The notes below the pieces were generated by a model. The model was not told the origin of the DNA. It was given only the letters and a program-made list of their open reading frames with translations, and did not search any database. Positions 23,001 to 35,900 of a stretch of 64,000 bases of DNA are shown here, in pieces (positions within the stretch are counted from its first letter, which is position 1; the number at the start of each line of letters is the position of its first letter). Origin of the DNA: Lingula anatina. Its lineage: Eukaryota; Brachiopoda; Lingulata; Lingulida; Lingulidae. The DNA is taken from positions 299,743-363,742 of the forward strand of contig NW_019775439.1 of NCBI RefSeq assembly GCF_001039355.2, given 5' to 3'. The position numbers and the translations under genes are program-made.

Positions 23001-26000
23001 TTTTTCTTTGCCTAGGTACAATAAAAAAACTCAACAAAGTACAACAAAACAATATCAAAAGATCTTAAAGTTTCAGTAACGGTATTGTAACCAAAGAGCT
23101 GGATAATTTCATCTTAAAAAACTGAAAATCTCATAAAAATACAACATTCATTGGTTTATATAAAACATTCATATTTACCGCCACCATATAATATCCTAGA
23201 AATCTTGGGAAGTAATGATCCCATACAACAATTTCTCATTTCACCCAAACAAAAATGACTGATTCAAATTTCCTAAAAACAGTTTTGGAAATAATACAGA
23301 AAACAATGATTTTAAAGTTCCTTTATGAAAAAGAATAGATTTTCAGTTGGAACATCTGTATTTTTGAGTGATTTTAGATGACCAAACAAAAAAAGTAAAT
23401 TATTGGAGTAAGTGCATGCTTGGAATATGTGAGAAATTACCATATTAACATAGACACATTATATGTAATAAAACAAAATGAGGGAACTATATTTATCTCC
23501 TGTTCTTTCAAAATCCCCCATGTTAATATTGCTCATGCATCAGAACATGGACCTTTTTCCCTTTCTCAGTTCAAAGTTATTGGAGCACTGACATTGCATA
23601 GGAGAAGAATAGTTAAAACCCCATTGTGTTAATTGACTAGTTTTACTTTAAAGATTATTTCAGATTAATTTACTACATTACAAATGTTTATACTAAGTCA
23701 ATTTCTACAACCATGATTATAGCATCATTATAACAAATTGCTACTTTCGTGTTCTACTCATACATGTTAATTTATATAATCCTATCACATTTTAACAAGC
23801 ACTGCATATTTTTAATGATATATCAAAGCCCAATCCCTGGGCCAAATTTCACAAAAGTTTAAATCCAAAATAAGTCTGAACAATAAAACCAAACATCCCA
23901 CCCTTCCTTTCAGCAAGATAATTACTATAAAGATTCATGAAAATGAATCAATTATTGAATCATATCTTTGTGATATCAGCATATAAATTCCTTTTATTTA
24001 TTCGATTTTTAATTTCCTAAAAAAAATTTAAATAAAAAGAGAAACACTGGATGTGAGCAGGAACCAACACTACATGCAGTTACACTAGGACCACTACCAA
24101 TACCGCTGTTTCCCTGTACCCTCTAAGGTCTAAATCAACATGAACATCTGCACCCAAACCCATTGATAAAAGCTGAGCACGTACCGTACAAGGGAACAAA
24201 AAGACCTGACCAAAAAGCACAGAGAACAAAGCAAAGGTAACTAGAGGATCAGAGAGGCGATACCGCCTCCGGATATTGTACCACCAGCTGGAGTAAGCGC
24301 ATTCGTATGGACCCTCCCCCTTCCAAAAAGGGACACCATCACCAGTCTTGTGCTTGACAAGCTCTATAAGATTTTCGAATTGACTTGCATTTTCCTACCC
24401 TTGATCACTCCTGTATTCTCTAGACAAAAGGCCTATTGGTTTTCCTTGAAAAGTGTTGTTAATGGTGCATATATGCTGACAAAAGAGAAAACCTAGGGGC
24501 AACAAGGGGCACATCTCTGCTAGTTTTAAAGATATGAGAGGCAAGAAAATATGCAAAGCTCAGTTCATGGTGAAAAAGTAGGTCAAAGGTCAATTTCAAT
24601 ATCATAGTTTATGAATTTCTATTCAAGTTCAATAGCAACCATGGGCATTTCTTTGCCAATTTTGCAGATTTAAAGGCCTGAAAACATGCAAAAAGCAGTT
24701 CATCATAAAAAGTAGGTCAAAGGTCAATTTCAAGGTCACAGATTGCTAGTGTATTACTTCCTATTCAAGTTCAATAGTAACTATGGACCTATCTCTGTCA
24801 GTTTTAGAGATAAAGGAGAAAGAAAATTTGCAAAGTTCAGTTCATAGTAAAAAGATGGTCAAAGGTCAATTTTAAGGTCACAGTAAATTGCCAGTATATG
24901 ACTTACTACTTNNNNNNNNNNNNNNNNNNNNNNNNNNNNNNNNNNNNNNNNNNNNNNNNNNNNNNNNNNNNNNNNNNNNNNNNNNNNNNNNNNNNNNNNN
25001 NNNNNNNNNNNNNNNNNNNNNNNNNNNNNNNNNNNNNNNNNNNNNNNNNNNNNNNNNNNNNNNNNNNNNNNNNNNNNNNNNNNNNNNNNNNNNNNNNNNN
25101 NNNNNNNNNNNNNNNNNNNNNNNNNNNNNNNNNNNNNNNNNNNNNNNNNNNNNNNNNNNNNNNNNNNNNNNNNNNNNNNNNNNNNNNNNNNNNNNNNNNN
25201 NNNNNNNNNNNNNNNNNNNNNNNNNNNNNNNNNNNNNNNNNNNNNNNNNNNNNNNNNNNNNNNNNNNNNNNNNNNNNNNNNNNNNNNNNNNNNNNNNNNN
25301 NNNNNNNNNNNNNNNNNNNNNNNNNNNNNNNNNNNNNNNNNNNNNNNNNNNNNNNNNNNNNNNNNNNNNNNNNNNNNNNNNNNNNNNNNNNNNNNNNNNN
25401 NNNNNNNNNNNNNNNNNNNNNNNNNNNNNNNNNNNNNNNNNNNNNNNNNNNNNNNNNNNNNNNNNNNNNNNNNNNNNNNNNNNNNNNNNNNNNNNNNNNN
25501 NNNNNNNNNNNNNNNNNNNNNNNNNNNNNNNNNNNNNNNNNNNNNNNNNNNNNNNNNNNNNNNNNNNNNNNNNNNNNNNNNNNNNNNNNNNNNNNNNNNN
25601 NNNNNNNNNNNNNNNNNNNNNNNNNNNNNNNNNNNNNNNNNNNNNNNNNNNNNNNNNNNNNNNNNNNNNNNNNNNNNNNNNNNNNNNNNNNNNNNNNNNN
25701 NNNNNNNNNNNNNNNNNNNNNNNNNNNNNNNNNNNNNNNNNNNNNNNNNNNNNNNNNNNTATGTTGAAAGAAGTGAAAAAACAGCATAACTTCCCTAAAA
25801 ATGGCCCGATCATGCTGATTTTCGAACTTTACCTGCGTATTATGAATATTCATCAGTTCTGTAAGTTTCAAGCCAAAAGGTAAAATGGTTTTCCATTTAT
25901 GGTGTTATCGGTGCTGCATATATGCTGAAAAAAGAGAAAAAATAGCCTAAATTCACTAAAAATGACCCAATCACGCTGATTTTCGAACTTGACCTGCGTA

Positions 26001-29000
26001 TTATTAATATTCATCAGATCTGTAAGTTTCAAGCCAAAAAGTAAAATTGTTTTCCACTTATCGTGTTATCGGTAAAAGTGCACGGCGACGGCGACGACGG
26101 CGACGACAGCGACGACAGACGCAGATGATGGCTATATGTACAGACACATCTGTGTCTGTACATAATAAAAATCAAAAGATACAGCAAATGAAATGTTTGT
26201 ATTTAAATTATTCATATAAATTGTTTGTGCAATGATATACATAACAAGATCTGAAATAAAGGTTAAATAATTGTTTAAAATATTATCAAACATGCATATT
26301 TATAACAACAACAACAATGATAATGAAAGAATCAGTAGTTTTCATGAAACTGGATTAAGTCCTGGCATTGCAATATTCATATCTAAATAAAAGAAATCAA
26401 AATCAATATTAATAAAGTGTCTTTACAGGGCTTCATACATAAAGATGGCTTATGTAAATACACGTAAACCATGCATAGAAAACAGAAAGTTATATGTGCT
26501 GGTGCAAATTCTTTATTTCTAAATATATTCTGAAGTAAGTTTCACTGGCAGTCATCAATCAATGTAAAACACCTGAAAAAGGTTTTATAACTGTATGTTA
26601 CTGTATTTAACTTTAAACAGTTAGAGCTATGAAAAAATCCTGTACTTTAGAAAAGGTTGTTTTAAGGCAATTCTGGAAAACTGAGTTTGGGATGTCATAT
26701 TATAAATCTAAAACTCAAGCTTGATTTGAACCCAACTTACGGGTGTTAGTACCCAAAATGCACAGTGCACTTCTAAATGCAAAATCTTCATAACATTTGA
26801 TCTCTCATGCTAATGCATTTATGAACCTACTTCTGCTACTAAAAACAATGAAACATTTTGTGAAAAGAGGTAACCATTGCTACAGACATTCAATATAAAT
26901 GTTACTGACAAATACAGCAATATAAAATTCAAAAATTATTTTTTAAACACCAGCTGGGACAAGGGTAAGTGTATATTGGGGCTTAATGTGCCAATCTTAA
27001 ACCATGAAATCCATTGGTAAAATCTAATCTGATGAAGACCAGACTAAGTAAGAAGGTGTTAAAAAAGGTAAAAATGTAAAGAACTCATGTTCTTTGGTAC
27101 CTACCATTACAAATATAAGATTCTGGTTTTGCTCAAATACTGGTAAAACTATATCAACTGTTTTTCTCCTTCTTAGATACAATTTCATTAAACATGTTTT
27201 TGCCTTGAAAACTTTGATTTTGGCACCGTTTCAATATTTTACTACATATACTGGGTATTATAGCAACATTACCATGAAGTACAAACTGTCTTTTTGTTTG
27301 TTCAAATAATTCATGAACCACAACATTGAGTTATACAACATACATCATAAACAGATCAAAATTATCACTAGTGAGACAAAGTGCTTAGGGACTAATTGTG
27401 ACCTACCTTTCCTTTCTGATTGTAGTGGTTGTGATTTTTTTCTTATCTAACTATTCAATATTAATCATTTATAATACTTTTTCATTTGTTTACCTTTTTC
27501 TTTTGTTGTGCCAAACATGATCTTAACACCGACGGCTTGGACATGACAAATTTCACAAATAATAACAATTTAAACAACATCTAATTATGGTATTCAGTAC
27601 CACTAACAACAAGAACAAATGTACCAAGCAAGTTCAATTAGTGTTTCTGACTTAATGTTTTACCTCATTCTGGTTTCTCTTATCATCAAATATAATTTTT
27701 TGCAACATTTACAACAAACGTTCTGGTGAGACACATTTGTACTAGTTGAGACAACAGCATATTGTGTTTGTTGAGACAATACTACATTGTTCTGGTTGAG
27801 ACAATAGCACAATGTATTGGTTAAGACCACCACATTGTGTTTGTTGAGACAATAACACATTGTGCTGGTTAAGACACCACCACATTGTGCTGGTTGAGAC
27901 AACAACACATTGTGCTGGTTGAGACAACACCACGTTGTGCTGCTTGAGACACCACATTGTGCTGGTTGAGACAACACCACATTGTGCTGGTTGAGACTTA
28001 CCACTTTGCCCTGGTTGTTGTGGTTGTGGCTGTTCTTGATGGCCCCAAAACATAAGTCTTTCTCTAAAGCCTATATACTGGCTAAGACCACCTAGGACCA
28101 ACGGGCAGCATGAAACTTTGTAAAATGGTTACTTTCAAACTCTCAATGATTTTCAAATCCAATCTAGCAATCCTCTAAAAAGGATTGTTCACTTTGATGT
28201 GGAAACTGCGGTTCCATGCAAAATTAGTTCAGTAAAATTAGTAAAATTAGGACGCTATTTCTATCAAGTCTACAATATGAAAATTCAAAATGTCACCTTA
28301 TAATGAAGCAAAAAAGAATACTTTTCTTCTAAAATGCACTTCCAAAATCAATTATGTTCACAATAAATAATGTATCAAGTCTACCATTTAAAAAACAACA
28401 ACAACAACAACAACAAAGATGAAATTTTGGGAAGGCACAAAGGGCATATTTAAGCTTGTGAGGGGGAAAAAAGCCAAAATCAAGAGACAATATTTTAGGT
28501 TTAAGGGAGGTATGGTAATAAAATCAAAAATACTGTAATTATCAGCATATATACAAGCATGCTCCATATAAATCTAATATCCTACCATCACAGGCCCCCT
28601 GAACGTGCTTAAACCCTGATAATTCTAAACATGCAAGATTCTAAAAGTTATGTATTAAACTTGAATTTGGATGTTGTTATGTATATATGTGGAATCTTGA
28701 CAGTCACTTGTGTTTGTGATTCCTCCATAGGAGGTAAATCAACCTTCAAATTAGGGTTGAAATTCATATTTTGTCGTTCTCTGACCATCATTTACATAGA
28801 TCATGCCATTGAACAACAATTAAACACTGGTTTACAGAACAAATGGAACTGCTGATACAACAACCACTGCTAAATTTATCAAACAAGCTAAAAAATAAAA
28901 TCTGTTTTTTTTTCAGAATTAGGGATTCAACCCTTTTCTATCTACATATAATTTGTTATTATAATTTTGCGCCTGAAAATAATGCCATTTCAGTTATCTA

Positions 29001-29278
29001 TCTAACCACACTGTAACTAAATTTAACTAAAATAATTTAAAAAACAAGCATAACAACAAACACTGTGGTGTTCTTTCGTCTGCATATGGACAAATACGTA
29101 AATCACCTATTATTAGGGCACTAATGTTATATTGTAATTTTATTAAAAAAAAGAGGGTAGCACTGACATTTGCAAGACAAGCCACGACAATTATCTATTC
29201 ATTCCCTATTACAGAAACAACCATCTAAGAACTAATACAGGCAGACTTAAAACAACATCGAACTTGGTGAAAAAAAGA

Positions 29279-29332
<54 letters not shown>

Positions 29333-29776
29333 TACAATATCTAGCATAGCCTACATCAGAGACATCTATAGGTGAAACTGTTTACCTCTTGAGCTGGCCG
29401 TGGTAAAGGAAGATGTTTGCATGGAAGTTTGAACTACTGGATGTGGCAGTAGCTTTTCTCTGGCCGCTGTTTGAATTGCAATACACAAATTACAAATCTA
29501 AATGAATTCCCCAACACGAAAGGTCATAAATTTTCATACACAAAATTGGTGAAAAAAATAGTGTAATACTATAGAACATATATTCATCTGATTATCATGT
29601 TACAAGTGAACTGCACCTTGTTTAACAGCTGCCAACTTTCAACAAATTATCCCAGATAAAAATTACTTATTTAACCTTAAACACCTTTTAAAGACCGATC
29701 TGGCCTTTTACTAAAGCTAAGAGACCATCCAAAAAAGACTTTTTACAACAGAGTAAAATAGTTCCTTCATTTCTGT

Positions 29777-29848
<72 letters not shown>

Positions 29849-31091
29849 AAATATGCAGTCTTCATGTTCATTCTGAACTACAGTATATAACAACATAACA
29901 ACATGGCTCTATTGAGAAGAATAATTTATCATGCAAAACCCTGTAGTCTTCGCATTTCAAAGAAAGAAACTACCACCCAAATAAGATTACAAAAGTATGA
30001 ATAATCTAATAGCTTTCTATGATAGAATCATTTCAAAAATGTAAAATCCTTGCCATTATTCAAAGATGAGAAGGAAAATCATTTAATCAATGCCATAAAA
30101 AAAGCATAAAAGTCAACATCATGGCATCAAAATTCCCAACCAAGCCAAGCAATTTTCAAAACTGTAATAAAAATCAAGCATGGTTTCAATGGTAAGCTCT
30201 CATCAAGGAAGCAAACAAGAAAAACAGGGAGAGTGAGAAACTGCTTCAGTTGTGGCAGAGGGCATTTTTAAAATGATGGGCCGCATGATCTCTGTGAGAC
30301 AACAAAAGGGAGGAAAGAATAGTGTATAAGGAATATTTTTTAAGTGGTCTTTACTGAAATGAACATCATTCACTGGCTTAACAAGCACTGAGGAACACAT
30401 CAATGATTACTCTTGACTGACTAATACTTGATATGACATAAAAGAGCTGATTGCAATTTGTGCCTGGTATAAGAGCTGATTGCAATTTGTGTCTGGTAAA
30501 ACTGTGATGGAAAAAGTTGCTTTCAAAACTGTGTCAAGTGGGACAGTGATAGATAACATATTAATACCTGCAGTTACCTGCAACAAAATCATTCAAAGCA
30601 GTCCTTGAAATTCATGAAGTTACAAAATTCTACTGTGCAAAATTGCAACAGATGGCATACATAAAATATAAATGTGACGGTTGGTGTACCTAAAATGTGA
30701 AATGACACCACAGTGGCATTTTATCAGCTGTGACATGCTATAAATACAAAGTTTCAAAAATAATTGCCTCAGTTGTGAAAAAATATCAAGGTTAACTGCC
30801 TCAGCTGTGATAAAATATCAAAGATAATTGTCTCAAATGATACACAGTATCAAAGACAATTGTCTTAGTTGTGACATAATACTGAAGACAATTGTGTTAG
30901 TTGTGACATCTAACAGTTTTGTGTTGGCTGAGCCATGGGTAACCTACCTTTGTATGTTTTAACATGGCCTTTCTTCATCATGGGCAGGTTGAGTGGGACA
31001 TAGTGTTCATGACAGCACAAGATCCTCAAAAACTCAAACTTGTACTCCAGTAATGTCTGATATGGAGAAAAAATGGGTACAGTAAATATGA

Positions 31092-31143
<52 letters not shown>

Positions 31144-32845
31144 GTTTTGCCTGTTCTCAAGCGGTATCTTTATGTTTAAATATTTGAACAAACAGCATTC
31201 AAAAAAAATTTTTTTTTTAATTCTGAATTTACAATTAATATGTTGTTTTAATAATTAATTAAATTCAATGTCCTCCATCATGTGTTACTATATATCCATA
31301 TTCCAAATGGTCTTCCTTTTCCTCTGATTCAACTGAATGCCTTCAAGTTTTTTCAGACCAAGAAAGTCCATCCAGATGACCAGTGTCCACTCCTTACCTT
31401 CGGGTCACCTGGGCTGAAACTGTCCATGTACATGTTGACCAACTTAAAGACTGCCCCTCGGTCCATGAAGGTCAGGCATTTCTGTAAAATAATAATGAAG
31501 TTCTTAACTTTAAAACATGCCAGGGCCTGGTTATTTGTGATAAGGTCAAAACATTGTGATCTTCTGTAAGATCCAATAAGTGAGTCAATTTCATCTCCAT
31601 TATCTTAGTTTGAAATAACTGGATGGATCAAAACCTTCATTTTGAAACCTAGTCTTTTATTATTACCTTAATAAAACACGCCAGGGCCTGGTTAGCATGT
31701 TTTGTTTCCACAGGCTGATCCCTGAACTTCTGTGTGATGTGCGGCGCAAAGCACTGTACTAGGTTCTGTACTCTGTACTGGTAGTCTGATGGAAAGCGGT
31801 CATTTCTTTGGGCCTGGAGATAAACAATGCAATATTACAAAACAAAACAAAACAAAAAAAATCCAAATTTACTGAATCTGTTCAAATTAAGTAAGCTGTT
31901 ACTAATAACAATTTTCAACATTTTAACATGTGCATGCAAGCACACATGTGCAAACGAACACACGCAAGCATATACTCACCCTGATTTTCCCCGTACTAAT
32001 CAGATGCTGTGCCATGCTCTTAATGAGGATCTCAAAGAAGAACCAGGCAAACCTGAGCAGTTTGTTGATGACCATTAGGTCGGCGTTGTTTGGGCGGGTC
32101 ATTGTGGTCAAGTGTTTGGCCAGTTCCTCGTGGACAGTTTTGCCCTGTTTGAGACTACCTGCTGTTGGCTCAGTTTGGAAAACATACTGAAAGGGAAAAA
32201 ATGAAAATGTCACCATAACATTTACATAGTATGTATAAGTGTTTCAAAATGAATAACAGAAATCATTTATTTTTTAAATTGTGCAGAATCTTTTTATAAT
32301 ATAATCATTAAATATTTTGAGATTGTTTGCACGCACATTTTATATGAGTATCTTTCCATGCCCCTAAGACATTTATCTCTTCAAAACAACTTACTTTTTT
32401 ATCATGACAAAACTACTTTTAATACACATTTAATGTATGGACATACATAAAGTACTTACTTTGACATAGGAGTGTAAAGCATCAGTTTTCCCTGCCTCAC
32501 TAACCTCTGATACCACATGGACTAACACCCTAGTGTAGAAATTTATAAAATATTTATATATTTTATTACTGTGCATTGCTCATTTTAATTGATACAAAGT
32601 ACACAATTACAGAACTGAATAAATTTAAACAAAACTCAAGTATCTGTGCTTCTAAAAACAACATTCTGTCAGTAAAATCAATGTTCTGTTAATAAAAGAC
32701 ATCAGAAAGAGACAAGAATTTACCTGACAGCATTTAATGCCACATCTTCACTACTCGTCTGGGGAAGAAGACGGAAAAGTTGATTGAAGATGGTTGGAAG
32801 AAACTGGATCATAGTTCCCACGTCCATGGCATGCATACTCTGAAA

Positions 32846-32900
<55 letters not shown>

Positions 32901-35900
32901 ATGAATAAATAAATAATATCAAGGGAAACACAGTAAGTAACAACAAAATGAGAAATAAATGACACAGAATCAAACAAACTTATTACAAATTTGGCTCAAA
33001 AACTGTGAAATGTGTCAAGTAACATCATAGCATGAAATAATAACATATATAAAATAAGACAATGCAGAAACTTTGCATATGGCATTATTGTATAACACGA
33101 AATAAGATAAAACAATTATACAACATTACTTTTTTATCATGCATTCAAACTGATCAAAATTATCAAAAGGGGCATTTCTTTGACTGCATATTATCCTTAA
33201 ATCAGTTTTATCTTCAACATTGCAATTCAAACTCTCTTGTAAAATCTTAGAAAGTTTTTGTTATTGATAAAACAATCATTTGTTATAATTATGCATATCA
33301 TGAACTATAAGTTGTACCGAATGCTCAGGCATAAAACAAATACATTTGTGCTTGTTTGAAAAGATGCTGGTGCTGAAGCAAAAGTACATCTTCTGCCTAA
33401 ATGAAAGTCAAGGACACCCCCTGTCCTTAACCTGTACACCCCCATCTGTTTTATGATGACAAAATTCACTTCAATAAGCTATGAAAATCATTCTGTCTAC
33501 TTTAAATTATTCTTCCTTCAAAAAGAGCTTAAGTACTGTTTTTTTAAGCTTGAAATTGAATCACAACATTAAATCATCACTCATGCAATTAAAAATCAAA
33601 ACTAAGATTTTAGACAGCACTTCTACATGCAAACAGAATAAGAAGCCTTAAAATAATTATCACACAAGTTAGAAAATGAACCATCACAATGATCCCCCCC
33701 CCCCCATTTCTCTATATAAAATACATTTCTGTGTTTAAAACTTTCTGTAAGAACTCAGTGCACTACTGCTACCTTCTTCAAAATCTGACAAATTATATCT
33801 GCTAAATGAGATTGCTATCAACCAAAACTGTTTCAATAATTGAGTTTTTTTTCATGAAAGAAATTGTTCCAAAGTACAAACTAGTCCAAACAAAGGGCGT
33901 GACTAAAGCCAGGCAATGCAGACTGCATGGGAAGCTTTTTCCCCATGAAGTTTCAATAGACTGATGTCTAAAATGCTATTTATTCAAAAAATATATTTTT
34001 TTTTATTCGAAAAATTCCAAAGTTCTATTTTCAGTTATTAATAAAACAATTGAATTCCTATATATGTACACTCTCTAAATGTCTAAAAGCACCCAAAAAA
34101 ACACACAAAGAATCTCAAAAAAGATTTTCAAAAAAAAAAAATAATAATAAAAAAGAATAATAATAATATAATAAAAAAATAGATCTTGAAAATTCATAAA
34201 ATTCTGTAAAAAGCTTAACAAATATACTAACACAAAAAACTTCTAAACACAGCAAAATTAATTTTTAAGCTGCAAACTCAATAGCACCCCTTTTCTCAAG
34301 AAATGGAATCTTCCTTTTACACGTCTAGTCATGTAATGGACTTATTCCATTTTTCTGAGATGGGTGAATAACGAGCACATACCTTTACAAATTTCAACAA
34401 TTCTTTTTCATCAACATTTTCTGCACTCTGAATAAATGAACAAGTGAAAAAAAATAACTAAACAGAACAGAGGTTTGTGATATCTAGCCAAGAAATGAAG
34501 GCAGTACATAAGAAATAGTAAGAAAATTATCATATTTAGTAAATTATTATCTCCCACTACCTTCAGTGTTAAGCTTCACGTAAAGTGTTACAACAGAATG
34601 TCAAAAGCAAAAAAAGAAGTTTTTTTTGAAAGCCATAGTGAGGGAGTCATTATATTGTGAATGCTTTGCACCCTTAGTAAGAAGTTGAAGATTTAATAGT
34701 AAATTATTGATTAATATAGAGTCCACCTTCCATGTTTTAAGGTAATCTATACAGTGCCGTAGCAAGGGGGGTTCGGGGGTAACAACCTTTTTTTTTTTTT
34801 TGTTTTTTTTTTTGCCAGGAGGTTGGTTTGCTCAGGTTAAAATTTGATATAGGTACATGAAAGATCTTTTTTTTTTTCAGAAAAAGACTCCCCCCCCCCC
34901 TTGAAATTGCTGGTTTCAGGCTGGCTTTTTATTCTAACCAGGCATATAACTCTTAGCATCATTCAGTTGGGAAAATATAGCAAACTATAACACTAATTAA
35001 TTCAAATAATTATATAAAATTTAAAATTGCCATAAAATTGAATGAAAAATTCCTAAATCGCACTCTTTTGGGTAAAAGAAAATCAGTTCCACTTATACAT
35101 TTTTAATATTGCGGGAACAATAGTATGTGTGTGTGTGTGTGTGTGTGTATGTGTGTGTGTGAGTGCGCTTGCGTGCGTGCCCACGTGCTTGCGTGCTTAT
35201 CAAAACATTTTTGTCTGCTAGGTTTGCCTGTGCATTTAAAAGAGAAATAAAGCAGGTAAACCTGTTCCCACTTGTTATCAACTACCCTATGATAAGCTTG
35301 TAAACTTACCCAGGTGCACAGTATATAAATGCATATCTACAGGTGCACGCATATTAGTCTTACATGTGTACATGTACTTGACAGAAGGATTACTATATGT
35401 CTTCAAGGAGTCTTAAACAAGCATATTAAAGGTCCACCATATGCTATGAACAATTTCTTTTGGCTAAAGAAAATGTTATATACCTTTTTTTTCATTTTTT
35501 GTCTCTCTTTTGGTAAAATACTAAATTTTCTTGGCTAATGTAAAACTTTTCTTGGCTTAGGTAAAATATGTGCAAAATTTCTCTAAAATGAGAGAGCAAT
35601 TTCTGTTAAGTGTTAGAAAAACTGAAGTTTTCAAATATCAACAGTGTGCCAAGAATTTCAGGGGCCAAAATTTTTTTCCATCTCTTCCTGAGATGCACAG
35701 AATAAATCTTCTTGTTAGTACTGCTATAAAAACAAAACCTCTACCAAGTTAGCTGGTTCTACAAGAACATCATGTGAAATGCAATTTAGAAAGACTACCA
35801 CTGTGCTATAAAGCTGCAAAATTTCTACCAAGTTATCAAACTGTATCAATGTTTGACTACAAGTTAGAATTTCTATATTAGTTTAGAAGAAAAAAATATT

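Larger units (their letters stand above)
22694..29385. other. Large DOCK intron interior
   Basis: AT-rich intronic DNA containing the composite repeat, the gap, the minisatellite and the 69-nt exon candidate. Nothing else convincing was seen. Confidence 0.6.

Noticed and set aside
24878-25883. Four ORFs of 289-331 codons spanning the N run on both strands
   Set aside because: They are almost entirely undetermined residues across the gap and have no evidential value.
27660-28101. Long minus-strand ORFs with repeated [14 protein letters not shown]-type text, and the idea of a CRISPR array
   Set aside because: They arise from a 22-27-bp minisatellite. Units are contiguous and variable, without unique spacers, and the host is eukaryotic.
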